A DNA stretch of 64,000 bases from Delphinapterus leucas (GCF_002288925.2 NW_022098024.1:181037-245036), one strand, 5' to 3'. Numbered from the stretch's first letter, positions 10,706 through 22,234 are shown. Notes: a model not told the origin generated them from the letters alone. Made by a program: numbers and translations.

Positions 10706-13700
10706 GCACAACAGAGAGGCCTACTGCATTTCCAGCTCTCCAACTCTGATTTATTTTTCTTCTAGATAAGCTGCTGGCTTAGTGTAGTTGCATACATGTG
10801 TATTCTCATGACCAGGTGTGGGAAAAGGTGAGCAGATCCATGTGTAATTTATTATGCTGCCTTGGGGGTCCTTGGTAAATTCAGTGGAGATGGAATTTTA
10901 GTCCACCTGATCATTGGGTATCCTAATGGCATCTGGTACTGAGGCATGCTGCTAATGAAGCAAAAAGTCTCTTATTATGGCATTGTCAGGGCTCATACCA
11001 TTCCTTTTGCCTCCATCTCTGGCTGGTATAGCAGATAATCTAAACCTTGGCAATATCTTTCATCCCATGCATGGACAGAGCTATCACCCTTCAACTTCCA
11101 TTATAAGATACTTTTCTAAGATAGTCCCATGACAGACCTCTACACTACTGGCTCAGCTACCTTTTGCTTCCTCCATTGAGTAGACAAGAATTTCTAGATG
11201 CCATCCGTGTCCATGGATGATGAGGCAGACTCTAGTGGCACTGTCTTTGATTCTTTCTCTTAGCTTTATCCCTCAGCTGTCTGTTAGCCTACCACCTAGA
11301 TAGCATCTTATTGAAATCAGTACTTCTTCAAAGGAAATAGAAATTTCCCCAATATGTGGCCAGAAAAGTAAGAAACAAGCTCTAATTTACTCTTAGCCCA
11401 AACTTTATGATTATTTTAAACAGTTTTATCTACTCGGTTTTGACTCAGAATGGAAAGCTAGGACATGTATCTTTCCTGCTTCACTGTCCCTCACTGCTAT
11501 CTGTTTCCTATCCAGAACCTGCTAGACTGGCTTTTGTCTTCTATTTCCTAACAGGTGGGGAGATAAACACTTGCTCACATAATATCCTCCATCTCTCCAA
11601 TCCATGATTCCTGGTAAGACTCCACTTTCAGACCATGATAAGCTTTGTTTTCTATAGAGGTAATTTCTAGAATTTGAAAATTCAATTTCTTTCTTGACCA
11701 ATTCTGCCCTTTAAAACTAATATATGTTTATATGCTCTAAAAATGTCAGCCTTGAGAATTGATACAAGCAATATTTTCTTTCTTTCTCTGGATTTTTTTG
11801 CTTTAACAATAGGAATCCTTCCGAAAGCAAAGTCTAACTTTTAAAACAATGAAGGAAATGCCATAATGTAAGAGAGAAACAAAAGTAACAAAAGTACAGC
11901 TATCTGTCTTTATCTATCTATCTATCTGTCTGTCTGTCTGAATGGTAATTGAAGTAGTAGGGTATGTGTGTGTGGGCGTGCCCACAAACTCTTTTAAGAA
12001 GCTTCATAGAAAGAAACCAGTACCCTGTAGGGGGCAGTGTGGACTGGACAAATGGATAGTTTTTTTTTTTTAAGTAAGAAATAGTAGAGCATGTTTGATT
12101 GCTAATGGGAATAAATGATTCAGTAGAGAGACTTAAGAGATAAGAAAGAGAGAATAATTTAAGAACTGAGATTACTGAGGAGTCAGGGAAGAAGGGGACC
12201 CAATGATAGGCGGTTGGGTGATTTCTCTTGTTAAAAACAAAAGGTAAGGTGAAGGTACTGACATGTTTATAGATTCATAGTGAGACCGGTGAGAGTTCAT
12301 GGTTAACAGCTCCTCTTTCTCATGAAGTATGATGTAAGGTCATTAATGTGAAAGAGAGGATAGAAGGAGGTGAGAATGTGAAGAGAATTTAGAAGATATG
12401 AAATCATATTTGCAGATAAAAGAGGAAGAAAAATACGAGACCCTGATTTGGTGATCCTTAGGGTCTTGTTGAGTTTTAGACCTTTGTAATTATTTTACTG
12501 GTCCATTGGATATGTGAGTGTTTTTCTGATCAACAAGAGCTGAAGCAAGCATCTTCAGAATTTCCCCTACCCCATAATCTCATGCACCATTGCAAATTCT
12601 GAAGTCTTGTTGTTAGAAGCCAGGAAACACTCTGCCTGTGGTCTTCCTGACAATGGATACAGGAAATGGGTTGCTCTCTAAGATTCCATCAGTGCACAAA
12701 TCACTGCTCTGTTCTTCTGTTCTGATTCCTGTGTCCTTTTCAGATTTTCCTGTTCCTCTCTCGTCTCCTAATATCCAAATTGATGGAATAGCTCATGACC
12801 TACTCTGAAGCTCAGGGGGTACTTGAAGAAGATCTTTTCTTTGCAGTCATGCAGAGGAAGCTATGTTCAGACTGTAGAAGAGGCGTATTTGTGCCAGCTT
12901 GTTTCTTCACTAGCACTGACACATTGTTCGTTTAATCTGCTCAGTCTACTACTCCATTAGCTTTACCCTATGATGGGGCTGGCCCATTTATCCCTGCTTA
13001 AAGTTTAATCAGACATTTCACTGCTCATCAACATTCTAACGGGACCATTTAGAGCACTGAAACTCCACACATCTCTGCTAATTACTGCTAGCTGACAGAT
13101 GTCACTTTCACTGCCCTCTCTTCCCTGTCTCCTCCAGTTGCACAGACCTGGAGAAGCTTATTCTTTAAATAAACCTTAAAGCAGAAACACAATCAGAGAT
13201 TAATGGAGAGACACCAGTTCATGTTTCTGCTTGATTGGAATCTAGTCATTTAGGGAGGTTAAAGGCTTCATCTGGTACTTCATCAGGACTTGAAGTCCAC
13301 TCTCAATTTTTTTGTTGTACAGAGTGAAAGGGTCATAGGAAGTAGAAGGGATGCAGAAGAATGACTAGACTCCCTGATCTGCCATGCTTGTCATGCCTTT
13401 CTTAGCCTACTGTCTGCTCATGCTTGTTCCTTATTCAGCTGTGAAATTGGAATCACAAGAGGAATGTTGAGTTTTCATCGCCAAGATTCCTCCCATCATG
13501 GAGCACAAAGAAAGGAGGGCTGCTTTTGGAGCTGGAGAAAAACATGGCAGGTGACAAGCACTATTGGCATGTAACAGTAGGCCAAATTTATTTGGTATTA
13601 AATCCTGGTTCTCTCCAACCACATACTCCCTCCCCCTACCACACACATATAAATGCTGTTTTCAAGGACACTGTAAATGTTATTGCAGGAGCATCTGAAT

Positions 13701-13847
13701 ATGAAAAATTCATTTAAAATGAGATATTAACAGCTCATGCCCTTTTCTCTGAAACAGTTGCAGAAAGACTAGGGCTATGTTTTATGCTTCAAGAGTATGG
13801 AAGAATTTCAGATGACTGATTGGTATTCTTAGATTGAACAAAATGGG
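10706..13847. other. Largest repeat-poor stretch of the first 20 kb
   Basis: About 3.1 kb without a recognised young repeat, apart from the tetranucleotide array at 11,901-11,940 and a poly-T run near 12,060. Bases 12,100-12,480 are purine-rich and could be a diverged old repeat. Bases 12,880-13,250 are compositionally balanced and hold several homeodomain-like and SOX-like motifs. No convincing exon was seen, and the open frames here are short. Confidence 0.5.
11901..11940 (+). repeat. Compound (TATC)n/(TGTC)n microsatellite
   Basis: TATC and TGTC tetranucleotides run in register for about 40 bases; the interior switches from TATC units to TGTC units. Confidence 0.95.
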
Positions 13848-13892
13848 ATTTACACAGGCTGATTCTAATTTACACAGGCTGATTCTAATTTA
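13848..13892 (+). repeat. Perfect 20-bp tandem duplication
   Basis: The unit 'atttacacaggctgattcta' occurs twice in direct succession (13848-13867, 13868-13887), then the first few bases start again. The two units are identical. It sits exactly at the left edge of the MLT1-like LTR. Confidence 0.95.
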
Positions 13893-14425
13893 TATCAGTT
13901 TTCTAGTGCCATAACAATCCTGCATAACAAACAATCATAAAATTTCAGTGGCATAGAGCAATAAATGTGTTTGCAAGCTATAGCTGCTCTGACCAGGCTC
14001 AGGTAATCTCAGATAGCCTTGTTCATGAACCTGCAGTCAGCTGCATCTTGACTGTGTGGTTTGGCTGTTCGGGGCTGGGCTTGCTTATAAGTCTGGAGGT
14101 CTCTAAATGATGGGGTTGATCTGTGATAGGCTTGGCTAGGATGATTGGGTCAACTTGACTCTGAACCACATATCTTTCATTTCTGAAAGGCTAGCTCAGA
14201 TATGTTTTTATTGAAATAAGAGAGGGCAAGAGAGCAAGTAGAAATGTAGAAACACTTTTTGCAACCTCTTCTTGAATCATATCTATTGAAACCCCATTGG
14301 CCAATGTAAGTCTCATAGCCAGGTCCAGAGTCAAATTAGTAGGGTACTATAAGATTATATAGAAAAGGTTGTAGATAGAGGGAAGTGCGAAGAATCAGGC
14401 AAGGAATACAATAAATCTACTATGC
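13890..14425 (+). mobile_element. MLT1-like LTR (ERVL-MaLR)
   Basis: The start 'tatatcagttttctagtgcc' followed by 'ataacaatc', then 'aatttcagtggcatagagca', matches the 5' end of MLT1-type LTRs. The body has 'ggctagctcagatatg' and 'gagagcaagtagaaatg', and the end 'aataaatctacta' resembles the MLT1 terminus. It is a solo, diverged LTR with no internal retroviral region. The subfamily is uncertain. Confidence 0.6.
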
Positions 14426-14429
14426 CTAA

Positions 14430-15094
14430 AGATAAAAGACTGTATGCTTCCTACCTAATAACAGGAACAGGGCAAGGAAATTCACTCTCACTGCTTTTAT
14501 TTAACAGTGCCATGCAATAAGGTAAGGGGAAAAAAGGAATAATATTGGAAAGGAAGAAGCAAACCTGTGTTGTTTTAGGATGACAGGGTCAAATTTATAG
14601 AAAATCTTAAGGAATTTACTAAAATATTATAATTAATAAGTGGATTTAGCAAGGTCATAGGGTACCAGATTAATATACAAAAATCTATTGTATTTGTGGA
14701 TACTAGCAACTAAAAATTTGAAAATAAAAGTAAACATGAAACACTTAGAAATAAATTTTGATGTGTAAGCTCTCATCACTTCACACTACAAGATACTACT
14801 AAGGTTAATTAAAGAAGACCTAAATAGATGGAGAGTTACCTGATGTTCTTGGAATGACAGACTTTGATATTATCATTAAGATAGCAATTTCCTCAAACTT
14901 TGTCTTTAGATTTAATATAATCCATACTAAAATCCCAGCATTTTTTCATAAATTGACAAATTGATCCTAAAATTTATATGGAATTGCAAAACACCTGGAA
15001 TACACAAAACAACTGGGAAAAAAATAAGAAAGTTGGAGAACTAACACTATTTGATTTTAAAACTAATAAAGCTACTATAATCAACACCATAAGG
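14430..15094 (+). mobile_element. L1M, sense, left part (ORF2 C-terminal region)
   Basis: The sequence follows L1 ORF2 downstream of the reverse transcriptase: 'aacaggaacagggcaaggaa', 'tcatagggtaccagattaat', 'ctgatgttcttggaatgaca', 'atatggaattgcaaaacacc', 'aaagctactataatcaacac'. All frames are broken. The element is cut at 15,094 by a younger antisense L1 and resumes at about 17,856. Confidence 0.85.
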
Positions 15095-15554
15095 TTTTTT
15101 TAATGTTTGATTTTGTAGTTTTTTGAAGTATAGTTGATTTACAATGTTGTGTTAATTTCTGCTGTACAGCAAACTGACTCAGTTCTACACATATATTATT
15201 TTTTATATTATTTTCCATTATGGTTTATCCCAGGGTATTGAATGTAGTTCTCAGTGCTGTATAATAGGACCTTGTTGTTTATCCGTTTTATATGTAATAG
15301 TTTGCATCTACTAACCCCAAACTCCCAGTCCATCCCTCCGCAACCCACCCTACCCCTTGACAAGCACAAGTCTGTTCTCTATGTCTGTGAGTCTGTTTCT
15401 GTTTCATAGATAAGTTCATTTGTGCCATATTTTAGATTCCACATATAAGTGATATCATATGGTATTTGTCTTTCTGTTTCTGACTTCACTTAGTATGATA
15501 ATCTAGCTGCATCCAAGTTACTGCAAAAGGCAATATTTTGTTTTTTTATGTTCT

Positions 15555-15603
15555 TTACATATATACAATGGAATATATGCAATATTCCATTGTATATATG
15601 TAA
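15555..15603. repeat. Perfect inverted repeat, 22-nt arms, 5-nt loop
   Basis: Bases 15555-15576 are the exact reverse complement of 15582-15603, with loop 'atgca'. The right arm is normal L1 sequence ('atattccattgtatatatgt'); the left arm replaces the expected L1 text 'tttatggctgagta' and is an inverted copy of the right arm. Confidence 0.92.
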
Positions 15604-15700
15604 CACATCTTTATCCATTCATCTGTTGATGGACATTTAGGTTGTTTCCATGTCTTGGCTATTGTGAATGGTGCTGCTATGAACATAGGGGTGTATGTAT

Positions 15701-15914
15701 CTTTTTTTTTTTTTTTTTTTTTGTGGTACGCGGGCCTCTCACTGTTGCGGCCTCTCCCGTTGCGGAGCACAGGCTCCGGACACGCAGGCTCAGCGGCCAT
15801 GGCTCATGGGCCCAGCCACTCCCCAGCATGCGGGATCTTCCTGGACCGGGGCACGAACCCGTGTCCCCTGCATCGGCAGGCAGACTCTCAACCACTGCGC
15901 CACCAGGGAAGCCC
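15701..15914 (-). mobile_element. CHR-type SINE, antisense, nested in L1
   Basis: The reverse complement starts 'gggcttccctggtggcgcag', with B-box-like 'gggttcgtgccccgg' and a long poly-A tail (poly-T on this strand at about 15,702-15,722). A 7-bp duplication 'tatgtat' flanks it (15694-15700, 15915-15921). The head is well preserved relative to the other copies here, so it is fairly young. It is the third layer of a nest: SINE in L1 in L1M. Confidence 0.93.
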
Positions 15915-17303
15915 TATGTATTTTTTTGAATTACAGTTTTGTCCAGATATATGCCCAGGAGTGGGATTGCTGGATCATATGGTAATTCTATTTTTAGTTT
16001 TCTGAGGAACTTCCAATACTGTTTTCCTAGAGGCTGCACCAACTTACTTACATTCCCGTCAACACTGTAGGAGGGTTCCCTTTTCTCCACACCCTCTCCA
16101 GCATTTGTTATTTGTAGACTTTTTAATGATGGCCTTTCTGAATGGTGTGAGGTGGTACCGCATTGTGGTTTTGATTTGCATTTTTCTAATGATTAGCAAT
16201 GTTGAACATATTTTCATGTCCCTGTTGTCCATTTGTGTGTCTTCTTTGGAGAAATGTCTGTTTAGATCTTCCACCCATTTTTCGATTGGGTTGTTTGTTT
16301 TTTTGTTGTTGAGTTGTATTAGCTATTTGTATATTTTGGAAATTTAGCCCTTGTCAGTCACATTATTCGCAAATATTTTCTCCCAGTCTGTAGGTTGTCT
16401 TTTTGTTTTGTTTACGGTTTTGTCTTCTGTACAAATCTTGTAAGTTTGATTAGGTCCCATTTATTTTTGCTTTTGTTTCTATTGCCTTAGGAGATTGACC
16501 TAAGAAAACATTGGTACAATTTATGTCAGTGAAAGTTTTGTGTACGTTTTCTTCTAGGAATTTTATGGTGTCATGTCTTACATTTAAGTCTTTAAGCCAT
16601 CTTTAGCTTATTTTTGTGTATCGTGTGAGGGTAAATTCTAACTTCATTGATTTACATGTGGCTGTTCAACTTTCCCAATACCACTTGCTGAAGAGACTGT
16701 CTTTTTTCCATTGTATATTCTTGTCTCATTGAAGATTAATTGACTGTAGGTGTGTGGGTTTATTTCTAGGCTCTCTGTTCTGTTCCATTGATCCATATGT
16801 CTGTTTTTTTGCCAAATACCATGCTCTTTTGACTATTGTAACTTTGTGGTACTGTGTAAAGTCTGGGAGGGTTTTGCCTCCTGCTTTGTTCTTTTTCCTC
16901 AGGATTGCTTTGGCAGTTCTGGGTCTTTTATGGTTCCATATAAGGTTCAGGATTTTTTGTTCTAGTTCTGTGAAAAATGTCATGGGTAACTTAGGTATTA
17001 CCTAAATGATAGGTATCACATTAAATCTGTAGAATGCTTTGGGTAGTATAGCCATTTTAACAATATTAATCTTTCCAATCCAAGAGCATGAGATATCTTA
17101 CCAGTTCTTTGAATCATCTTCAGTTTCCTTTATTAATGTTTTATAGTTCTCAGCATATAGGTCTTTCACCTCCTTGGTCATGTTTACTCCTAACTATTTT
17201 ATTATTTTGGATGCGATTTTAAAAGGGTTTGTTTTTTCACATTCCCTTTCTGATATTTCATTGTTCGTATAAAAAATGCAACTGTCTTCTATATGTTAAT
17301 CTT

Positions 17304-17844
17304 CTATCTTGCTATTTTGCTGAATTCGTTTATCAGTTCTAGTGGTTTTTGTGTGGAGTCTTTAGGGTTTTCTATATGTAATATCATGTCACCTGGATAT
17401 AGTGACAGTTTTACCTCTTCCCTCCCAAGTTGGATACCTTTTATTTCTTTTGTTGTCTGATTGCTGTGGCTAGGACTTCCAATACTATGTTGAATAGAAA
17501 TGGTGAGAGTGGGCATTCTTGTCTTGATCCAAATTGTAGCGGGAAGGCTTTCAACTTTTCACTGTTGAGTATTATATTGGCTAATATAATATAATATACA
17601 TTATAATGTATATTATATCATATCATATTATATTAATTATATTATATTAGGGAGGGTTAATACCATGCTGTATATCATAAACAGCTTTTATTATGTTGAG
17701 GTATGTTCCCTCTATACCCACTTTGTTAAGAGTTTTTATCATGAATGGATGTTGAATTTTATCAAACACTTCTGCATCTATTGAAATGATCATGTGTTTT
17801 TTGTCTTTTCTTTTGTTGATGTGGAGTATCACATTGATTTGCAT
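17304..17844 (-). pseudogene. L1 ORF2 reverse-transcriptase remnant (broken)
   Basis: Two frames of L1 ORF2 lie here. One covers 17647-17844 with [18 protein letters not shown], the RT palm region where intact L1 has a [10 protein letters not shown] motif. The other covers 17304-17516 with [13 protein letters not shown], immediately before the FADD catalytic motif position, followed by [18 protein letters not shown]. The two are separated by stops and by an AT-rich expansion with a palindrome. No enzyme can be made. Confidence 0.85.
17589..17618. repeat. 30-nt perfect AT palindrome in an AT expansion
   Basis: The stretch centred at 17603/17604 reads identically on both strands over 30 bases, within about 75 bases of ATATT/TATTA-like repeats (17,578-17,650). 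It interrupts L1 ORF2 and is not found in the related L1 copies here. Confidence 0.93.
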
Positions 17845-17855
17845 ATGTTGAAAAA

Positions 17856-19130
17856 ATATTATATTTTTGGTAAATGGTGCTGGAATAACTGTATATCCAT
17901 ATGGAAAAGAAGACCCTTCATTCTTTTATTACACCTTACAGAAAAATTAAAAGTGGGTCATAGATTAAACATAATAGTTAAAACCATAAAAATTCTAAAT
18001 TTAAAATTTTTCTAGAAGAAATCAGGATAAAATCTTTGTTTCCTTGAGTTAGACAAAGGTTTCTTAGTTTGGACCCAAAAAGCACAAACCATAAAAGAAG
18101 AAGAAAGATGAAATGGACTTCATCAAAATTAAAACTTGATTGTCGAAAGCTACTGTTAAGAAAATGAAAAAGTAAGCCACAGGTTTGGAGAAAACATTTG
18201 CAAAAAAAAACATACCAGACCAAGAAATTGTGTCAAGAATGTATACAGAAATTCTATGGCTCAATAATAAGTCATAGAACTCCATTTTAGAAAAGAACAA
18301 AAGATTTTAACAGACACTTCACACACACAAAAAAGGAATACAAATTACAAGCAGCATATGAAAAGATGTTCAGCGTCATTGGTCATTAGGGGAATTCAAA
18401 CTAAAAGCATGATGAGTTACTGTTAGACACTCACTAGAAAAGCGGAAATTAATAAGATTGAAAATTATAAGTATTTTCAGGGATGTAGAACAACTGAAAC
18501 TTCCACATACTGTTGGTGGGAATAAAAAATACTGTGGCCACTTTGGAAAGCAGTTTGACCGTTTCTTACAAAGTTAAACATGAACTTATCAAATGACCTA
18601 GCCACACCACTTTTTGATGTCTGCCTATGAAAAGTGAAAACATATGTCCACATAAAGACAAGATTTGTTCACAGCAACATTATTCATAAGAGCCCAAAAT
18701 TGGATCCAGACCAAATATTCACCAACTAGCAAATGAATAAATAAATTTTGTCATAGTCACACTGTGGAATTTTGTTTGGTAGTAAAAGAAAGCAAAATAA
18801 TATTACTCATAAAATAATATGGATTAATCTTTAAAATTATGCTACATGAAAGATGATTGAAGTAAAATTAAATACTGGATGATTATTCCATTTATAGGAA
18901 ATTCTAGAAAGGGCAAAATCATAGTGACAGTGGATCACTGGTTTTCTGGGGGTGAGGATAGGGATTGTCTACAAAGGGATATAAGGGAATTTGGGGGGTG
19001 ATAGAAGTGTTCCAAACTTGATTGTGGTGGTGGTGGCACTGTTGTGGATATTTGTCAACACTCATCAATACTTACAATTGGCGAATTGTATGGGTTATGC
19101 TTCAGTAAACCTGAATAATATTTTTAAATT
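17856..19130 (+). mobile_element. L1M, sense, right part (ORF2 end and 3'UTR)
   Basis: Resumes with 'ggtaaatggtgctggaataa', the L1 ORF2 text expected a little downstream of the left part. It continues with 'atggacttcatcaaaattaa' and 'ttggtggga', then the 3'UTR phrases 'ttattcataagagcccaaaa' and 'tgtatgggttatgcttcagt'. It ends near an A-rich stretch at about 19,130. Confidence 0.85.
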
Positions 19131-20124
19131 TATAAACTTGTTTTCTGCCATGGGACCAGAGGATCCAAAGTCCTTTATATGCCTTCTTCCAGACCTCAGT
19201 GTACCAGGAAGTATTGCTGTTATGATATCCTTGTTCCTAAACTTACGAAAGTGGGCCTAATGATGTTAATGGACATCCCCGTGGTCATGTGGGCCTACAA
19301 GCTTCCTGTTCCCCAAAGAGATCTGTATTTATCAGGACCTTCTGCCTCCCACTCAGGGCCTGTGTTTGGGTCACATATGTCTTATAAGAAAATATATCAA
19401 AATGGACTACAATCCTCTGGTGTTCTAGTTGCAAACAAAATTATCTAGTGCTGTGGATGGGTCTCTCAGAAAACCAAAGAGCCCAGGGATTATGCTGGCC
19501 AGGGCTGTAGGAAAAATGATACATTCTTGACTTGCTTTGCCTTACCTTGCCAGTCCTTGCCTTTTCTTTTCTTTCTGTGTCAAGGGGAAACATACTTACC
19601 TATTGATAAGATTGCATATCTCTATTGGGTTTTTGGCACAAAATCTCCTTGATACTTGTCTACTTACCTGTGGTTTGGTTTGGCAGTGCCGACCATATTA
19701 GAATCTGTACTTTGAGATTCAGGGTAGGGACTACATCCTAACACATACTGTGAACAGGAAGAAAGGAGCAATCTGTTGATTTTTGCCAAAGGTCTGGTTA
19801 TTTTATCTAGCAATTGGAGATTTACCCATTACGAATTGCTCATTTGACTGAATTTAAATCTCTATTTGTAAAGTCACATTTTGCCACAGTTAAAACTGTG
19901 TTCCCAAATAGGTGTTGCTCAATTGATATATCTTACTTTGGAGAATGCTCACTAAAGTACATGCACAGGCAATACCCAAAATATGTTTCTCCATAGTGGA
20001 TGTGGTGTTGAGAAGACAGGCTGGTACCTAGTAGTTTGTATTGATTGATAAATACAGAGTCAACTAATATAGAACCTAAATAAAAGGCTTTTGGAGGTCA
20101 TTTAATCCAAACTTTTACAGTATA
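19131..20124. other. Unique DNA, no recognisable feature
   Basis: Short frames only (for example 89 codons at 19179-19448, plus strand) with no family similarity. I see no repeat. Confidence 0.5.
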
Positions 20125-20126
20125 TA

Positions 20127-20204
20127 TTGGGCTGGCCAAAAAGTTCGTTCGGGGTTTTCTGCAACATTACAGAAAAACCCGAACGAACTTTTTGGCCAAC
20201 CCAA
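20127..20204. mobile_element. Palindromic mariner MITE; possible miRNA hairpin
   Basis: The element is 78 bp and almost wholly an inverted repeat. The left arm 'ttgggctggccaaaaagttc' continues to 20160, then a 10-nt loop 'gcaacattac', then the right arm ending 'ttggccaacccaa'. Arms pair over about 34 bases with one bulged base and one G:T pair. TA flanks both sides (20125-20126, 20205-20206), as expected for mariner. The termini match the ruminant/cetacean mariner family. The fold resembles precursors of the bovine mir-2284/2285 group, whose mature forms (from memory) contain 'aaaagttcgtt'-like text. Confidence 0.93.
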
Positions 20205-20206
20205 TA

Positions 20207-21722
20207 CCTTAGGAAAATTAGGTGTGGAAAATTTAAATAATTTGTTCAAGGTAACAAAGTATGCTAGTGATTGACCTGGGGCTAAAACTAATGTTTTCTG
20301 ACTCTTATTCTATATTCTTACCACTATACATGCTGTATGCTTCAAAGCTGATAAGGATTCAAGTATCACATTCAGTAGAGGAGACGTTCCCTAAACAAGA
20401 GTGATGCCAGGGCCCTATATTCTAATGATATGTGTTGATTTTAGCCAATATCTGTGGTATTCAAAGGGACTCATGTTTGCAGGCTCACAGCATTATTTGA
20501 GTTGGTATGAGGCAGAAAGTAACTGGGTGGGGATTTTAATAGTTCCTTGTAATAAAAAGAGTGACAGCCTCATAGAATGTGATTCTGTTTTCAGTATTTT
20601 ATAACAAGTTCATTTTACTCCAAATGAATGGTGGTTTATGTGGTTCCAGGATGAATTTCTTTTATAAAGGTTCTTACTCTTTAAGAAATATAAACATGGC
20701 CATAAAAACAATTCAGTCTTTTACCTCATTGCCTCCTTTTTCAACTAGTAATAAATTGTTGGCTGAGGCTAGATAGTCATATAATAGGCAGTGAGAAAAC
20801 CCTCCATCAGTGTAGGGATTTATCTCTGAATAGTCTGGGAAACATTCCTTTATGCAGTAAATACTAGAGGTGGGAGATATGGGCCAAAAAGGAATGAATA
20901 GACTATAAAGAGGCATTTATCAGGATGATGGTAAATATCAACCTTCAAAAAAGGAGAATTCTATAAACCACAGTCAGTACCTAAGTTTTTTATGTGCTAC
21001 TTTTGACAGGATCTGCCTTAAGCTTATCTCCTTAAACAAATTTATTCTAGACTTCTATAGAGATTTTGCCCACTGCTCTTCTTTGTGTCTTATGTTGAAG
21101 ACATATTGCTATGTAACATTAACTACATTTTTTGGTGATTTGATTGATTTTATTAGTTCAGCAGAGTTCAGTTTATTCCATTTCTTATACCTGATACCTG
21201 TTCAGGTTGTTACCCTCAGGTGCAGAGAATTTCCAAGGTTATTCTCAGATAATCTTTTGGAAAATGCTTATTGCATAGAAGGTACTCAATAATTAACTAC
21301 TGATTGCTTGTTGGAACTGGCTGTACGCCCCCCTCAAGAACTCTTGACTTATTTTTTCAAATGATGATTTTTAAGATGTTACTAATTTTCTGTGAAGTCT
21401 TCATTGTAGATTTACGTGATTCACCCTTCTGGAACTGTTACTGTTTTTACAGTTTCTTACATCGCGGAGGAGACCTCTGGTGGACATGCACCCTGTGCAT
21501 TTTGTATTATATCCCTAAACGTCTGCTCATTTTACTGTAATTGCAAGGACTGAGACTGTGTCTAAATATTTAGACTGGGTCTAAATAATGGAGGATGCAA
21601 TTTGATTACCAAGAACTATATTCTGATTCGTCATTCAAGTTGTATTTTCTTTAACCAGAAATTGAAATTGTGGACTTACAGACTGCTTGTTTATTGTCAT
21701 CTTAACTTTATATGAATAGAAA
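20207..21722. other. Unique DNA, no recognisable feature
   Basis: No gene or clear repeat. Weak L2-like text ('aggtactcaataattaa' near 21,280) is too diverged to call. Confidence 0.5.
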
Positions 21723-21724
21723 TA

Positions 21725-21962
21725 CAGTTGACACTTGAAAAATATGGGGGTTGGTTTGGGGTGCTAATTTTTGGCACAGTTGAAAATCTGCCTATAACTT
21801 ATGTCAGCCCTCCCTATCCACACTTCCTCCATGTCTGAAGTTCCACATGCATGGATTCAACCATCCGTGGATGGTGTAGTGCTGTAGTACATATTTATTG
21901 AAAAAAATCCGTGCATAAGTGAACCCATGCAGTTCAAACCCGTGTTGTTCAAGGGTCAACTG
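21725..21962 (+). mobile_element. Tigger-type (pogo) MITE, MER2-like termini
   Basis: Opens 'cagttgacacttgaaaaata' and closes 'gttgttcaagggtcaactg', flanked by TA at 21723-21724 and 21963-21964. The interior 'atggattcaaccatccgtgg' is shared, inverted, with the copy at 7.6 kb ('ggttggttgaatcc'). It has no transposase. Both are copies of one non-autonomous family. Confidence 0.92.
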
Positions 21963-22234
21963 TAATTTGAGGTTGGTGTTAATGTGAGAATTTGGACGTC
22001 AATACGCAAGTTACGTACTCATCCCCTCACCTACCTACCCTCAAATACTCTTTGAACTTCCCAGCTTAGGTTGAGAATCCTCACTTTAATGTCTGGTGTT
22101 GCATCGACTGACTACATTGGAATATAGTGGAATATTTGGACTGGCTTTAGTCAACAAACATTTATTGGGAAACTTCTATGTTTTTAATCTAGTAAGTTAG
22201 CATAACTGAGGCAAGATCAGCATATATCTAGACC

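Larger units (their letters stand above)
15095..17855 (-). mobile_element. Younger 5'-truncated L1 inserted in L1M
   Basis: It starts on the left with poly-T and the L1 3'UTR ('agtatagttgatttacaatg') and runs leftward in L1 terms through ORF2 to the reverse-transcriptase region ('ttgatttgcatatgttga' at 17,835-17,852), where it stops. The host L1M resumes immediately after. No TSD is evident, and a segment of the L1M that should lie between 15,094 and 17,856 is missing, suggesting target loss on insertion. A SINE splits it at 15,701-15,914. Confidence 0.85.

Noticed and set aside
15642..16005. Overlapping 72- to 116-codon frames on both strands around 15.7-16.0 kb
   Set aside because: They are translations of the CHR SINE and its poly-T/poly-A tail in several frames; similar spurious frames occur over the other SINEs at 60.1 and 63.7 kb.
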